From the NCBI RefSeq assembly GCF_963378085.1, contig NZ_OY726395.1:4030001-4094000 (forward strand): 64,000 bases of DNA, in the 5' to 3' direction. The DNA comes from Mycolicibacterium sp. MU0050. Lineage in GTDB: Bacteria > Actinomycetota > Actinomycetes > Mycobacteriales > Mycobacteriaceae. Shown here one piece after another: positions 35,517 through 44,898 of the stretch. The position numbers were made by a program, and so were the translations under genes. Each line of letters begins with the position of its first letter. The first letter of the stretch is position 1. A model generated the notes under the pieces. It saw only the letters and a program-made list of their open reading frames with translations, was not told the origin of the DNA and ran no database searches.

Positions 35517-36379
35517 AACCACGCATCCACCCCGGGCAGGCGACCCGACTGCTGCCCAGCGCGATGACGGTTGCCGCGATCTGCTTCGGATTGTCGGCGG
35601 TGAAGTTCGCCCTCGACGGCCGCTACACCGAGTCGATGGCGTTCCTGGCCGTCGCGGCCATCCTCGACGCGCTCGACGGCCGGATGGCGCGACTGCTCAA
35701 GGCCACCTCGAAGATGGGCGAGGAGATCGACTCGCTGGCCGACGCGGTCAACTTCGGGGTGGCCCCGGCCCTGATCGTCTACGCGGCGCTGCTGCCGGAA
35801 GCCCGGATCGGCTGGATCGTGGTGCTGCTCTACGCAGTGTGCATCGTGCTGCGGTTGGCCCGCTACAACGCGATGCTCACCGGCGAACAGCCCGAGTACG
35901 AGAAACAGTTCTTCACCGGCATGCCGGCCCCGGCCGGGGCCATCGGCGCCATCGGCCCGCTGGCCGCCAAGATGCAGTTCGGCGACGGCTGGTGGACCTC
36001 GGAGATCGCGGTGTCGATCTGGATGATCGGCGTTTCGCTGCTGGTGGTCAGCACCATCCCGATGCGCAAGATCCACACCTTCGCCATCCCGCCCCGGATG
36101 GTGGTCCCGCTGCTGGCGCTGCTGGCCATCGGCGTGGCGGCCTCCATCCAATACGGCTACCTGGTGATCCTGGCGATCATCGCGGCCTACGTCATCCACA
36201 TCCCGTTCGCGGTGCGCACCAAGGACTGGCTGTCCAAGCACCCCGAGGTGTGGGACGACCAACCCAAGCAGCAACGGCAGGCGCGCCGGGCCATCCGCCG
36301 CGCCAACCACCCGAACCGTCGCCTGGTGCGGCGCCGGTCCTCGGCCCGGCTCGGCCTGCGCAGACCGGGTGGCCCGTGA
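35513..36379 (+). CDS. pssA: CDP-diacylglycerol-serine O-phosphatidyltransferase
   Basis: A 288-residue membrane enzyme with about eight TM helices. The CDP-alcohol phosphotransferase signature [20 protein letters not shown], followed by IDSLAD, holds the metal and catalytic Asp residues. It makes phosphatidylserine from CDP-diacylglycerol and serine for the upstream Psd. GTG 35513 overlaps the psd stop (GTGA). The C-terminal 40 residues are basic and extend past the last helix. Confidence 0.95.
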   Translation: MKPRIHPGQATRLLPSAMTVAAICFGLSAVKFALDGRYTESMAFLAVAAILDALDGRMARLLKATSKMGEEIDSLADAVNFGVAPALIVYAALLPEARIGWIVVLLYAVCIVLRLARYNAMLTGEQPEYEKQFFTGMPAPAGAIGAIGPLAAKMQFGDGWWTSEIAVSIWMIGVSLLVVSTIPMRKIHTFAIPPRMVVPLLALLAIGVAASIQYGYLVILAIIAAYVIHIPFAVRTKDWLSKHPEVWDDQPKQQRQARRAIRRANHPNRRLVRRRSSARLGLRRPGGP

Positions 36380-38553
36380 GCCAACTGTCGCTGACGGCCC
36401 GGCTGAACACCTCCGCGCTGGACGCCCGCCGCGGCGTCGTCCGACTACACCCGGAAGCCGTTGCCGCCCTGGGCATTCGGGAATGGGACGCGGTGTCGTT
36501 GACGGGTGCGCGCACCACCGCCGCCGTCGTCGGCCTGGCCGGCCCGGGCGTGCCGGCCGGCACCGCTCTGCTCGACGACGTCACGCTGTCCAACGCCGGC
36601 CTGCGCGAGGACGCGACGGTGGTGGTGGCTCCGGTGACGGTGCACGGCGCAAAATCGGTGACGGTCACCGGATCCGGCCTGGCCACCCACTCGGTGACGT
36701 CGGCCACGCTGCGGCAGGCCCTGCTGGGCAAGGTCATGACCGTCGGCGACACGGTGTCGCTGCTGCCCCGGGACCTGGGCCCCGGCACCTCGACCTCCGC
36801 GGCGAGTGCGGCGTTGGCCGCCGCGGTCGGCATCACCTGGACCTCGGAGCTGCTCACGGTAACCGCCGTGGACCCCGCCGGGCCCGTGAGCGTGCAACCC
36901 AACTCCGTCGTCGGCTGGGGCAACGGGACCCCGGCGCAGGCGCAGGCGCCGGGCAGCCAAACTCCCCCGACCGAGCACGCCCTCGACGACCTCAAGGGCG
37001 CCCACACCCAGGCCGGCAAGCTCACCGAATGGCTCAAGCTTTCGCTGGACGAACCGGGCCTGCTCGAAACCCTGGGCGCCCCGGCACATCTCGGGGTCCT
37101 GGTGACGGGTCCGGCGGGCGTCGGCAAGGCCACCATGGTGCGGACGGTGTGCGCGCAGCGCCGCGTCGTCGAACTCGACGGACCCGAGGTGGGCGCGCTG
37201 GCCGCCGACGACCGGCTGCGCACCGTCACCGAGGCGGTCGCGGCGGTACGCAGCGGCGGCGTGCTGCTGATCACCGACATCGATGCGCTGTTGCCGGCCG
37301 GCGCCGACGGTCGGCCCGAACCGGTGTCGAGCCTGATCCTGACCGAGTTGCGCGGCGCGGTCGGCACCGCCGGCGTCGCCTTCGTCGCGACCTCCGCGGT
37401 CCCGGACAGCCTGGACGGCCGACTGCGCGCGCCGGATCTGTGCGATCGCGAGCTGGGCCTGACGCTACCCGACGCCGCCACCCGCGCGCAGCTGCTCGAG
37501 GTGCTGTTGCGCGGCGTGCCCACCGACCCGGACACCGGCCTGGAACTGACCGAGATCGCCGGGCGCACACCCGGTTTCGTGGTCGCCGACCTGCAGGCGT
37601 TGGTGCGCGAGGCGGCACTGCGGGCGGCCTCGCGGGCCAGCGCCGACGGCGCCCCGCCGGCCCTGACCCAGGACGACCTGGCCGGCGCGCTGACCGTCAT
37701 CCGGCCGCTGTCACGCTCGGCTACCGAGGAGGTGTCGGTGGGGTCGGTGACGTTGGACGACGTCGGCGACATGGTGGCCACCAAGCAGGCCCTTACCGAG
37801 GCGGTGCTGTGGCCGCTGCAGCATCCCGACACCTTCGCCCGGCTCGGGGTCGACCCGCCGCGCGGCGTGCTGCTCTACGGGCCGCCCGGCTGCGGCAAGA
37901 CCTTCGTGGTGCGCGCGCTGGCCAGCACCGGACGGCTGTCCGTGCACGCGGTCAAGGGCGCCGAACTGATGGACAAGTGGGTGGGCTCCTCGGAGAAGGC
38001 GGTGCGGGAGCTGTTCCGGCGCGCCCGTGACTCCGCGCCTTCGCTGGTGTTCCTCGACGAGATCGACGCAATGGCTCCGCGCCGCGGGCAGAGCTTCGAC
38101 TCCGGGGTCACCGACCGGGTGGTGGCCGCGTTGCTGACCGAACTCGACGGCATCGAGCCGCTGCGCGACGTCGTGGTGCTCGGCGCGACCAACCGGCCGG
38201 ACCTGATCGACCCCGCGCTGTTGCGCCCCGGCCGGCTGGAGCGACTGGTGTTCGTCGAGCCACCCGACACCGAGGCGCGCCGCGAAATCCTGGCCTCGGC
38301 GGCCAAGTCGGTCCCGCTGGTGACCGAGGGCGACCAGGCCGTCGACCTCGACGCCATCGCCACGGAGCTGGACGGCTACAGCGCCGCCGACTGCGTTGCG
38401 CTGCTGCGGGAAGCGGCGCTCACCGCGATGCGTCGCTCCATCGATGCCGCCGACGTCACGCTGGCCGACGTGCAGGCCGCGCGGCAGACCGTGCGGCCCT
38501 CGCTGGACCCGATTCAGGTCGAGGCGCTGCGCGCCTTCGCCGACAACCGGTAG
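36376..38553 (+). CDS. Cdc48/p97-like AAA ATPase (Rv0435c-like)
   Basis: A 725-residue protein with an N-terminal double-psi-barrel-like region (about 1-200) and two AAA domains. D1 (about 205-430) has GPAGVGKAT near 244, with Ala where Thr or Ser is expected, and Walker B TDIDALLP without the catalytic Glu. D1 is therefore probably inactive or weak. D2 has normal GPPGCGKT (about 500), FLDEIDAMAP and the second-region arginine finger LLRPGRLERL. It is an unfoldase of the Cdc48/VAT group. The start is GTG 36376, overlapping pssA by 4 bp, so it is in the psd-pssA operon. Confidence 0.9.
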   Translation: MSQLSLTARLNTSALDARRGVVRLHPEAVAALGIREWDAVSLTGARTTAAVVGLAGPGVPAGTALLDDVTLSNAGLREDATVVVAPVTVHGAKSVTVTGSGLATHSVTSATLRQALLGKVMTVGDTVSLLPRDLGPGTSTSAASAALAAAVGITWTSELLTVTAVDPAGPVSVQPNSVVGWGNGTPAQAQAPGSQTPPTEHALDDLKGAHTQAGKLTEWLKLSLDEPGLLETLGAPAHLGVLVTGPAGVGKATMVRTVCAQRRVVELDGPEVGALAADDRLRTVTEAVAAVRSGGVLLITDIDALLPAGADGRPEPVSSLILTELRGAVGTAGVAFVATSAVPDSLDGRLRAPDLCDRELGLTLPDAATRAQLLEVLLRGVPTDPDTGLELTEIAGRTPGFVVADLQALVREAALRAASRASADGAPPALTQDDLAGALTVIRPLSRSATEEVSVGSVTLDDVGDMVATKQALTEAVLWPLQHPDTFARLGVDPPRGVLLYGPPGCGKTFVVRALASTGRLSVHAVKGAELMDKWVGSSEKAVRELFRRARDSAPSLVFLDEIDAMAPRRGQSFDSGVTDRVVAALLTELDGIEPLRDVVVLGATNRPDLIDPALLRPGRLERLVFVEPPDTEARREILASAAKSVPLVTEGDQAVDLDAIATELDGYSAADCVALLREAALTAMRRSIDAADVTLADVQAARQTVRPSLDPIQVEALRAFADNR

Positions 38554-38597
38554 CCGGTGCCACCGATAGCGGGCGGCGTTCGGAATGGGACGCACCG

Positions 38598-38603
38598 TAG
38601 AAT
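38598..38603 (+). promoter_or_regulatory. Possible -10 box of the mrp operon
   Basis: TAGAAT about 76 nt before the mrpA ATG. The leader of about 70 nt ends with AGTAGGAG as ribosome site. No -35 was recognised. Confidence 0.35.
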
Positions 38604-38679
38604 TCCCGAGAAAGACATAGCCCGCAGAGGCTGACACCCCGAGCCCGGCGCGCTCAAGCGCCCCGAGAGTAGGAGTGCC

Positions 38680-41574
38680 ATGCTCGCCGTCCTGTTCGCC
38701 CACGCGGTCGCTGCCACTGTCGCGCCGCTGTTGGTGCACAGGTGGGGGCGCCGCGCGTTTTACCCGCTGGCCCTGGTGCCGTTGCTGTCGTTGATCTGGG
38801 TGGTCGCCTACTGGCCCACCACCGATAACGAGGGCAGCGGCGCGCGCCACGTGCGCATCGAGTGGGTCCCCGAACTGTCGATGGATATCGACCTGAGGTT
38901 CGACACGCTCGCCGCGATCATGAGCGTGCTGGTGCTGGCCATCGGCGCGCTGGTGCTCTTCTATTGCGGCAGCTACTTCCATCGCCGCGACGGCCGGATG
39001 GAGAACCGGCTACCCAGCTTCGCCGCCGAACTGGTCGCGTTCTCGGGTTCCATGTTCGGCCTGGTGGTCGCCGACAACACGCTGCTGCTCTACGTCTTCT
39101 GGGAGACGACCACGGTGTTGTCGTTCCTGCTGGTGGGCCACTACGCCGAGCGGGCCACCAGCCGCCGCGCCGCGACCCAGGCGCTGCTGGTGACCACCCT
39201 CGGCGGGCTGGCCATGCTGGTCGGCATCGTGATCCTGGGCGAGTACACCGGGACCTATCTGCTCTCGGAGTTGGTGGCCAATCCGCCGAGCGGCCTGGTC
39301 ATCGACATCGCGCTGATCCTGGTCCTGGTCGGCGCGCTGTCGAAATCGGCGATCGTGCCGATGCACTTCTGGCTGCCCGGCGCCATGGCCGCGCCCACCC
39401 CCGTCAGCGCGTATCTGCACGCGGCGGCCATGGTGAAGGCCGGGGTGTACCTGATCGCCCGGATGACGCCCGGCTTCGCCGACGCGGCGCCCTGGCGACC
39501 GATGGTGGTGATCCTCGGCGTGCTGACCATGCTGTTGGCCGGTTGGCGCGCCGTGCGCGAATACGACCTCAAGCTCATCCTGGCGTTCGGCACCGTGAGC
39601 CAACTCGGCCTGATCACGGTGCTCGTCGGCGCCGGTGGCGGCAACCTGATGCTGGCCGGCCTGACCATGCTGTGCGCGCACGCCATGTTCAAGGCCGCGC
39701 TGTTCATGGTGGTCGGCATCATCGACCACTCGACCGCGACCCGCGACATCCGCCGACTGGCGTGGCTGGGTGACAAGGCGCCGTGGTTGTTCGCGATCGC
39801 CACCCTGGCCGCCGCCAGCATGGCCTCGCTGCCACCGTTCCTCGGGTTCATCGGCAAGGAAGCCGCCTTCGAGACCCTGCTGCACAGTTACGCCCTGGGT
39901 CCGTGGGCGCCGTACGTGTTGGGCGGCGTCGTCCTCGGGTCGCTGTTCACCACCATCTACAGCCTGCGGTTCCTGTGGGGAGCGTTCGCCCGCAAGGGAT
40001 TACGCGGCCCCAGCACCCGAGTCGCCGACATCCACAAGCCGAAATTCGCGTTCATGGTGCCGCCGGCCGTCCTCGCGCTGGCCGGGCTCGGCCTCGGGCT
40101 GATGCCGGCCGCTCTGGAGAGCATCCTGGCCCCGTACGCCAGCACGCTGCCCGGCGGCCTCGACTACCACCTGGCGCTGTGGCACGGCTTCAACCTCCCG
40201 CTGCTGCTGTCGGTGCTGGTGCTCGCCGGCGGTGTCGCGGCGTTCTTCTACCGCGCCCGGCTGCGCCGCAACCGGATCGGCTACCTGCCGCTGGGCAACG
40301 CCGACCGGATCTACGACTTCACGCTGCGCGCCCTGGACTTCCTGTCCATCAAGCTGACCGGTTCGACGCAGCGCGGTTCGCTGCCGGCCACCCAGTCGAC
40401 CATCCTGATCACCCTGGTGTTGTTGCCCGTCGGGGTACTGCTGCTCGGTGCCCGGGACCGGCCCGAGCTGGCGCTCTGGGACGAGCCGCTGCAGGTGATC
40501 GTGGGTGTGCTGATGCTCGGCGGCGCCCTGGGTGCGGCGCTGCTGCGCAACCGGCTGGCCGCGGTGCTGCTGGTGGGCCTCACCGGGTACGGCTGCGGCG
40601 CCATCTTCGCCTTCCACGGCGCGCCCGACCTGGCGTTGACCCAGTTCCTGGTGGAGACGCTGACCCTGGTGGTCTTCGTGCTGGTGTTGCGGACCCTGCC
40701 CGCCGAGGCCGAGATGGGTCAGATGCGCCGGTTCCGGCTACCGCGCGCCCTGCTGGCGGTCGCCGTCGGCGCCACCGTCACCGGGTTGGCCGCCTTCGCC
40801 ATGGCCGCGCGCTCCGGCCGGCCCATCGCCGACCTACTGCCCGATGCCGCCTACCTGCGCGGCCACGGCAGCAACACCGTCAACGTGATCCTGGTCGACA
40901 TCCGCGCCTGGGACACCCTCGGCGAGATCTCGGTGCTGGTGGTGGCGGCCACCGGCGTCGCCTCCCTGGTGTTCCGCAACCGGCGCTTCGGCGTCGCGCC
41001 CCGCATCGCCGATGCCGGGCAGCCCGACATCGGCATGATCGCCACCAGCTACAGCCCGGCCGTCGGCGACATCACCTGGCTGCGCGGCAGCGAATACCGC
41101 GATCCCCGGGCCCGGTCCCTGGTGCTCGAGGTGGCGACGCGGCTGATCTTCCCGCTGATCATGGTGCTGTCTGCGTACTTCTTCTTCACCGGGCACAACA
41201 CCCCGGGCGGTGGTTTCGCCGGCGGGCTCACCGCGGGCCTGGCGCTGGTCCTGCGCTACCTGGCCGGCGGCCGCTACGAACTCGGCGAGGCCCTGCCGCT
41301 GGACGCCGGGAAGATCCTGGGCGTCGGGCTGGCCCTGGCGGCCGGCACCGCCGTCGGCTCGCTGCTGTTGGGTGCCCCGCCGCTGTCCTCGGCGCTCATC
41401 GAATTCGACGTCCCGATCCTGGGGCACATCAAATTCGTCACCGCGCTGTTCTTCGACCTCGGTGTGTACCTGATCGTGGTGGGGCTGGTCCTCGACGTGC
41501 TGCGCAGCCTCGGCGCGCGCCTCGACGAAGAGGTCTCCAGCTGGTCCCACGTGCCGAGGATGGGGAGCCGATGA
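38680..41574 (+). CDS. mrpA: Mrp Na+/H+ antiporter subunit A (A/B fusion)
   Basis: A 964-residue membrane protein. The first two thirds form the NuoL-like proton channel with KSAIVPMHFWLPGAMAAPTP (conserved Lys and His) and EYDLKLILAFGTVSQLG. The last quarter contains MrpB-like helices (HNTPGGGFAGGLTAGLALVLRY), so B is fused to A as in many actinobacteria. It is the largest subunit of a cation/proton antiporter complex that protects against sodium and alkali. The first gene of a six-gene operon, it overlaps mrpC by 4 bp. AGGAG lies 6 nt before the ATG. Confidence 0.93.
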   Translation: MLAVLFAHAVAATVAPLLVHRWGRRAFYPLALVPLLSLIWVVAYWPTTDNEGSGARHVRIEWVPELSMDIDLRFDTLAAIMSVLVLAIGALVLFYCGSYFHRRDGRMENRLPSFAAELVAFSGSMFGLVVADNTLLLYVFWETTTVLSFLLVGHYAERATSRRAATQALLVTTLGGLAMLVGIVILGEYTGTYLLSELVANPPSGLVIDIALILVLVGALSKSAIVPMHFWLPGAMAAPTPVSAYLHAAAMVKAGVYLIARMTPGFADAAPWRPMVVILGVLTMLLAGWRAVREYDLKLILAFGTVSQLGLITVLVGAGGGNLMLAGLTMLCAHAMFKAALFMVVGIIDHSTATRDIRRLAWLGDKAPWLFAIATLAAASMASLPPFLGFIGKEAAFETLLHSYALGPWAPYVLGGVVLGSLFTTIYSLRFLWGAFARKGLRGPSTRVADIHKPKFAFMVPPAVLALAGLGLGLMPAALESILAPYASTLPGGLDYHLALWHGFNLPLLLSVLVLAGGVAAFFYRARLRRNRIGYLPLGNADRIYDFTLRALDFLSIKLTGSTQRGSLPATQSTILITLVLLPVGVLLLGARDRPELALWDEPLQVIVGVLMLGGALGAALLRNRLAAVLLVGLTGYGCGAIFAFHGAPDLALTQFLVETLTLVVFVLVLRTLPAEAEMGQMRRFRLPRALLAVAVGATVTGLAAFAMAARSGRPIADLLPDAAYLRGHGSNTVNVILVDIRAWDTLGEISVLVVAATGVASLVFRNRRFGVAPRIADAGQPDIGMIATSYSPAVGDITWLRGSEYRDPRARSLVLEVATRLIFPLIMVLSAYFFFTGHNTPGGGFAGGLTAGLALVLRYLAGGRYELGEALPLDAGKILGVGLALAAGTAVGSLLLGAPPLSSALIEFDVPILGHIKFVTALFFDLGVYLIVVGLVLDVLRSLGARLDEEVSSWSHVPRMGSR

Positions 41575-42053
41575 CGCCCTACATCCTGCAACTGGTCCTG
41601 ATCGGCGCCCTGGTCAGCTGCGGCGTGTACATGCTGCTGGAACGCAACCTGACCCGGATGTTGCTGGGGCTGCTGCTCGTGAGCAACGGCATCAACCTGC
41701 TGATCCTGTATTCCGGGGGTCGTTCGGGCAATCCCCCGGTATACGGGCGCAGCAGCGCCAACGAAACCACCACCGCCGACCCGCTGGCCCAGGCGATGAT
41801 CCTGACCGCCATCGTGATCACCATGGGTGTGGCCGCCTTCGTGCTGGCCCTGACCTACCGCTCCTACCGGTTGACCACCGCCGAAGAAGTCGCCGACGAC
41901 ATCGAGGACACCAGCATTTCGAAGGCCGCGGAGACCGCCGACATCTCCGACATCGACGACATCGACGACATCGACGAGGCCGCCATCACGCATCCCGACA
42001 CCGACGAACCCGACGAACTCGACGCCCTGCCGGGCCGAGAGGGGTCGCGATGA
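41571..42053 (+). CDS. mrpC: Mrp antiporter subunit C with acidic tail
   Basis: A 160-residue NuoK-like protein. The three TM helices (about 3-25, 30-50, 78-100) contain LERNLTRMLLGLLLVSNGIN and DPLAQAMILTAIVI. The last 50 residues are unlike the usual MrpC: they are highly acidic with repeats of DI(D/S)D around residue 125-133. ATG 41571 overlaps mrpA by 4 bp, and the next gene starts by another ATGA. The acidic tail is probably cytoplasmic. Confidence 0.92.
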   Translation: MTPYILQLVLIGALVSCGVYMLLERNLTRMLLGLLLVSNGINLLILYSGGRSGNPPVYGRSSANETTTADPLAQAMILTAIVITMGVAAFVLALTYRSYRLTTAEEVADDIEDTSISKAAETADISDIDDIDDIDEAAITHPDTDEPDELDALPGREGSR

Positions 42054-43660
42054 CGCTCGAACACCTCGGTCCGGCGCTGGTCCCGCTGCCGGTCCTGATC
42101 TCGTTGCTGTCGGCGGCGTTGTCGCTCATCGCCGGCCGCCGGCCGCGGCTGCAGCGGTTCCTCACGCTGTTCGCGCTGGCCGTCATTGTCGCGGTGTGCG
42201 CGGCGCTGCTGTATCTGTCCGACCGGTACGGCACCATCGCGGTGCACGTCGGCGGCTGGGGCGAGTCCGAACCCGGGATGGGCCCGTTGGGCATCACGCT
42301 GGTGGTGGACCGCCTGTCCGCGCTGATGCTGGTGGTCTCGACGATCGTGCTGCTGACGGTGGTCTACTACGCCATCGGGCAGGGTATCCGCGACGGCGAC
42401 GAGCAGCAGCCGGTGTCGATCTTTCTGCCCACCTATCTGGTGCTGTCGGCCGGTGTTTGCTACGCGTTCCTCGCCGGCGACCTGTTCAACCTGTTCGTCG
42501 GCTTCGAGGTGCTGCTGACCGCCAGCTTCGTGCTGTTGACCATCGGCGCCAGCAAGGACCGCGTGCGGGCCGGCATCACCTACGTGATGGTCTCGATGGT
42601 CTCGTCGCTGATCTTCCTGTTCGGCCTGGCCCTGGTGTATGCCGCCACCGGCACGTTGAACATGGCCGAACTGGCGCTGCGCCTCGACGACGTCAGCAGC
42701 GGCACCCGCAGCGCGCTGTTCGCGGTGCTGCTCGTCGCGTTCGGCATCAAGGCCGCAGTGTTCCCGTTGTCGGCCTGGCTGCCCGACTCCTACCCGACCG
42801 CGCCGGCCCCGGTGACCGCGGTGTTCGCCGGCCTGCTGACGAAGGTGGGCGTCTACGCCATCATCCGCGCGCACTCGCTGCTGTTCCCGGGCGGCGAACT
42901 GGACGGCATCCTGCTGGTCGCGGCGCTGCTGACGATGGTGGTCGGCATCCTCGGTGCCATCGCGCAGAACGACATCAAACGTCTGCTGTCATTCACCCTG
43001 GTCAGCCACATCGGCTACATGGTCTTCGGCGTCGCGCTGTCCACCCAGCTCGGCATGTCCGGCGCCATCTACTACGTGGCGCACCACATCATCGTGCAGA
43101 CCACCCTGTTCCTCGTGGTGGGTCTGATCGAGCGGCAGGCCGGGGCCTCGACGCTGCGCCGGATCGGCGGGCTGGCGGCGGCCAGCCCGGTGCTGGCGTT
43201 CGTCTTCGTGGTCCCGGCCCTGAATCTCGGCGGCATCCCGCCGTTCTCCGGTTTCATCGGGAAGGTGGCGCTTCTCGAGGCCGGTGCGCAGGTCGGCTCG
43301 GTGCTGGCCTGGGTGCTCGTCGGCGGCTCGGTGGTCACCAGCCTGTTGACGCTTTACGTGGTGGCCCGGGTCTGGACCAAGGCGTTCTGGCGCGAACGGG
43401 TCGACGCGCCCGAAGGCGAGCTGTCGGCGGCCTCCCCCTCGGCGTTGTTGGAGGACTCGGACGACGACGTGGTCTTCGCCGATCGCGACGACGTCGGCCG
43501 GATGCCGCTCGGCATGCTGCTGCCGACGGGGGCGCTGATCGTCGTCGGGGTGGCCCTGACCGTGTTCGCCGGGCCGATCATCGCCTACAGCGACCGCGCC
43601 GCAGACCAGGTCCTGGACCGCAACCAGTACATCTCGTCGGTGGTCGGTGAGCGCCCATGA
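42050..43660 (+). CDS. mrpD: Mrp antiporter subunit D
   Basis: A 536-residue NuoN/NuoM-like proton-pumping subunit with about 14 TM helices. The conserved charged residues are in FGIKAAVFPLSAWLPDSYPT and IAQNDIKRLLSFTLVSHIGY. A cytoplasmic acidic insert (ALLEDSDDDVVFADRDD) precedes the last helices. It pairs with MrpA in the antiporter. ATGA overlaps on both sides. Confidence 0.94.
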   Translation: MTLEHLGPALVPLPVLISLLSAALSLIAGRRPRLQRFLTLFALAVIVAVCAALLYLSDRYGTIAVHVGGWGESEPGMGPLGITLVVDRLSALMLVVSTIVLLTVVYYAIGQGIRDGDEQQPVSIFLPTYLVLSAGVCYAFLAGDLFNLFVGFEVLLTASFVLLTIGASKDRVRAGITYVMVSMVSSLIFLFGLALVYAATGTLNMAELALRLDDVSSGTRSALFAVLLVAFGIKAAVFPLSAWLPDSYPTAPAPVTAVFAGLLTKVGVYAIIRAHSLLFPGGELDGILLVAALLTMVVGILGAIAQNDIKRLLSFTLVSHIGYMVFGVALSTQLGMSGAIYYVAHHIIVQTTLFLVVGLIERQAGASTLRRIGGLAAASPVLAFVFVVPALNLGGIPPFSGFIGKVALLEAGAQVGSVLAWVLVGGSVVTSLLTLYVVARVWTKAFWRERVDAPEGELSAASPSALLEDSDDDVVFADRDDVGRMPLGMLLPTGALIVVGVALTVFAGPIIAYSDRAADQVLDRNQYISSVVGERP

Positions 43661-44256
43661 AACTCTTCGGGAAGCGGTTCACCGGACGCTGGCTGGTCCT
43701 GCGGATCTGGATGCTGATCTGGCTGACCTTGGTGTGGGTGCTGTTATGGGGCGGCTTCACGCCCGCCAACGTGATCAGCGGCCTGACCATCGCCCTGGTC
43801 ATCACCGTGCTGCTGCCGCTGCCACCGGTCCCGGTCGAGGGCCGCGTCCATCCCATCTCGCTGGCCTACCTGATCCTGCGCGTCGCCTGGTCGCTGGTGC
43901 AGTCCAGTTTCCAGATCGCGTGGCTGGCAATCCGGCCGAGCGGTCCGCCGATCACCGCGGTGCTGCGCGCGCACATGAACCTCAAGTCGGATCTGGTGCT
44001 CGCGCTGTCGGTCAACATCATGAACGTGATCCCGGGGTCGATCGTGCTCGAGATCGACCAGGAACGCCGGATGCTCTACGTCCACGTCATCGACGCCAGC
44101 ACCGAGAAGGCGGTGAGCAAGTTCTACCGGCAGGCGGCCTGGGTGGAGCGGCTCCTGATCCGGGCGTTCGAGCGCGACGAGGAGTGGCGGCCCGCCGCCA
44201 ACGGTGGCAGCGCCCTGGATAGCGCCCAGGTGGATGCGGAGGTGGAGCGCCCATGA
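43657..44256 (+). CDS. mrpE: Mrp antiporter subunit E
   Basis: A 199-residue MrpE: two TM helices near the N-terminus (about 14-55) and a cytoplasmic domain with VNIMNVIPGSIVLEI, the typical family motif. The C-terminal 25 residues are a polar extension. It is coupled to mrpD and mrpF by 4-bp overlaps. Confidence 0.93.
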   Translation: MKLFGKRFTGRWLVLRIWMLIWLTLVWVLLWGGFTPANVISGLTIALVITVLLPLPPVPVEGRVHPISLAYLILRVAWSLVQSSFQIAWLAIRPSGPPITAVLRAHMNLKSDLVLALSVNIMNVIPGSIVLEIDQERRMLYVHVIDASTEKAVSKFYRQAAWVERLLIRAFERDEEWRPAANGGSALDSAQVDAEVERP

Positions 44257-44531
44257 GCGTCGTGTGGATCTTGGCCGGCATCATGTTGTCCGCGGCCGCG
44301 GGCGTCACGATGTTCCGGCTGCTGTCCGGGCCCAGCACGCTGGACCGGCTGGTTTCGCTGGACACCATGATCGCGGTGACCATGTGCGGGATCGGCACCT
44401 GGGCCGCGTACAGCCTGGACACCACGGTCACCTACAGCATGGCGGCGCTGGCGCTGATCAGCTTCGTCGGTTCGGTCAGCATCGCCCGGTTCCGGGTGCC
44501 GGACACCGACGAGCCGGAGGTCACCCGATGA
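44253..44531 (+). CDS. mrpF: Mrp antiporter subunit F
   Basis: A 92-residue protein with three TM helices, including FRLLSGPSTLDRLVSLDTM, the MrpF signature with the conserved Asp. It ends in a short polar tail and overlaps mrpG by 4 bp. Confidence 0.93.
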   Translation: MSVVWILAGIMLSAAAGVTMFRLLSGPSTLDRLVSLDTMIAVTMCGIGTWAAYSLDTTVTYSMAALALISFVGSVSIARFRVPDTDEPEVTR

Positions 44532-44878
44532 ACCTGACCGACGTCATCGCCGGGACCCTGATCCTCACTGGCTCCGCGCTGGCCCTCACAGCAGCCATCG
44601 GCGTGGTGCGCTTCCCCGACACGCTCTCGCGGATGCACGCCGCCACCAAGCCCCAGGTGCTCGGGTTGTTACTGGTGCTGTGCGGGGCCGCGACGCGTCT
44701 GCAGGGCAATGCGGACATCGGCATGCTGATCCTGACTGGTCTGTTCACCGTGATCACCGCGCCGGTGATCGCGCAGCGGGTCGGCCAATTGGCCTATCGC
44801 GAACAGAATCTGGAGGATCGCCTCACCGTCGACGAGATGCGCAACGAGACCGAGCGGGATTCCGCGCCGGACCGGTAG
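44528..44878 (+). CDS. mrpG: Mrp antiporter subunit G
   Basis: A 116-residue protein with three TM helices and the family motif GVVRFPDTLSRMHAATKPQ. Last gene of the mrp operon. A GC-rich hairpin follows. It ends 10 bp from the convergent regulator gene. Confidence 0.93.
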   Translation: MNLTDVIAGTLILTGSALALTAAIGVVRFPDTLSRMHAATKPQVLGLLLVLCGAATRLQGNADIGMLILTGLFTVITAPVIAQRVGQLAYREQNLEDRLTVDEMRNETERDSAPDR

Positions 44879-44881
44879 CGC

Positions 44882-44898
44882 GGCGCGCTCAGCGCGCC
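44882..44898. terminator. GC-rich hairpin between mrpG and the PAS/EspR-like gene
   Basis: GGCGCGC-TCA-GCGCGCC, a perfect 7-bp stem with no U tract. The loop is the stop codon of the convergent regulator. It may slow polymerase on both sides; weak as a true terminator. Confidence 0.35.

Noticed and set aside
38554..38679. Ion- or c-di-AMP-type riboswitch before mrpA
   Set aside because: The leader is only about 70 nt after the likely -10 and lacks the conserved cores of those RNAs as I know them.
41940..41980. Short tandem GACATC units as a CRISPR-like or VNTR array
   Set aside because: Only a few 6-9 bp units within the mrpC reading frame; no spacers.
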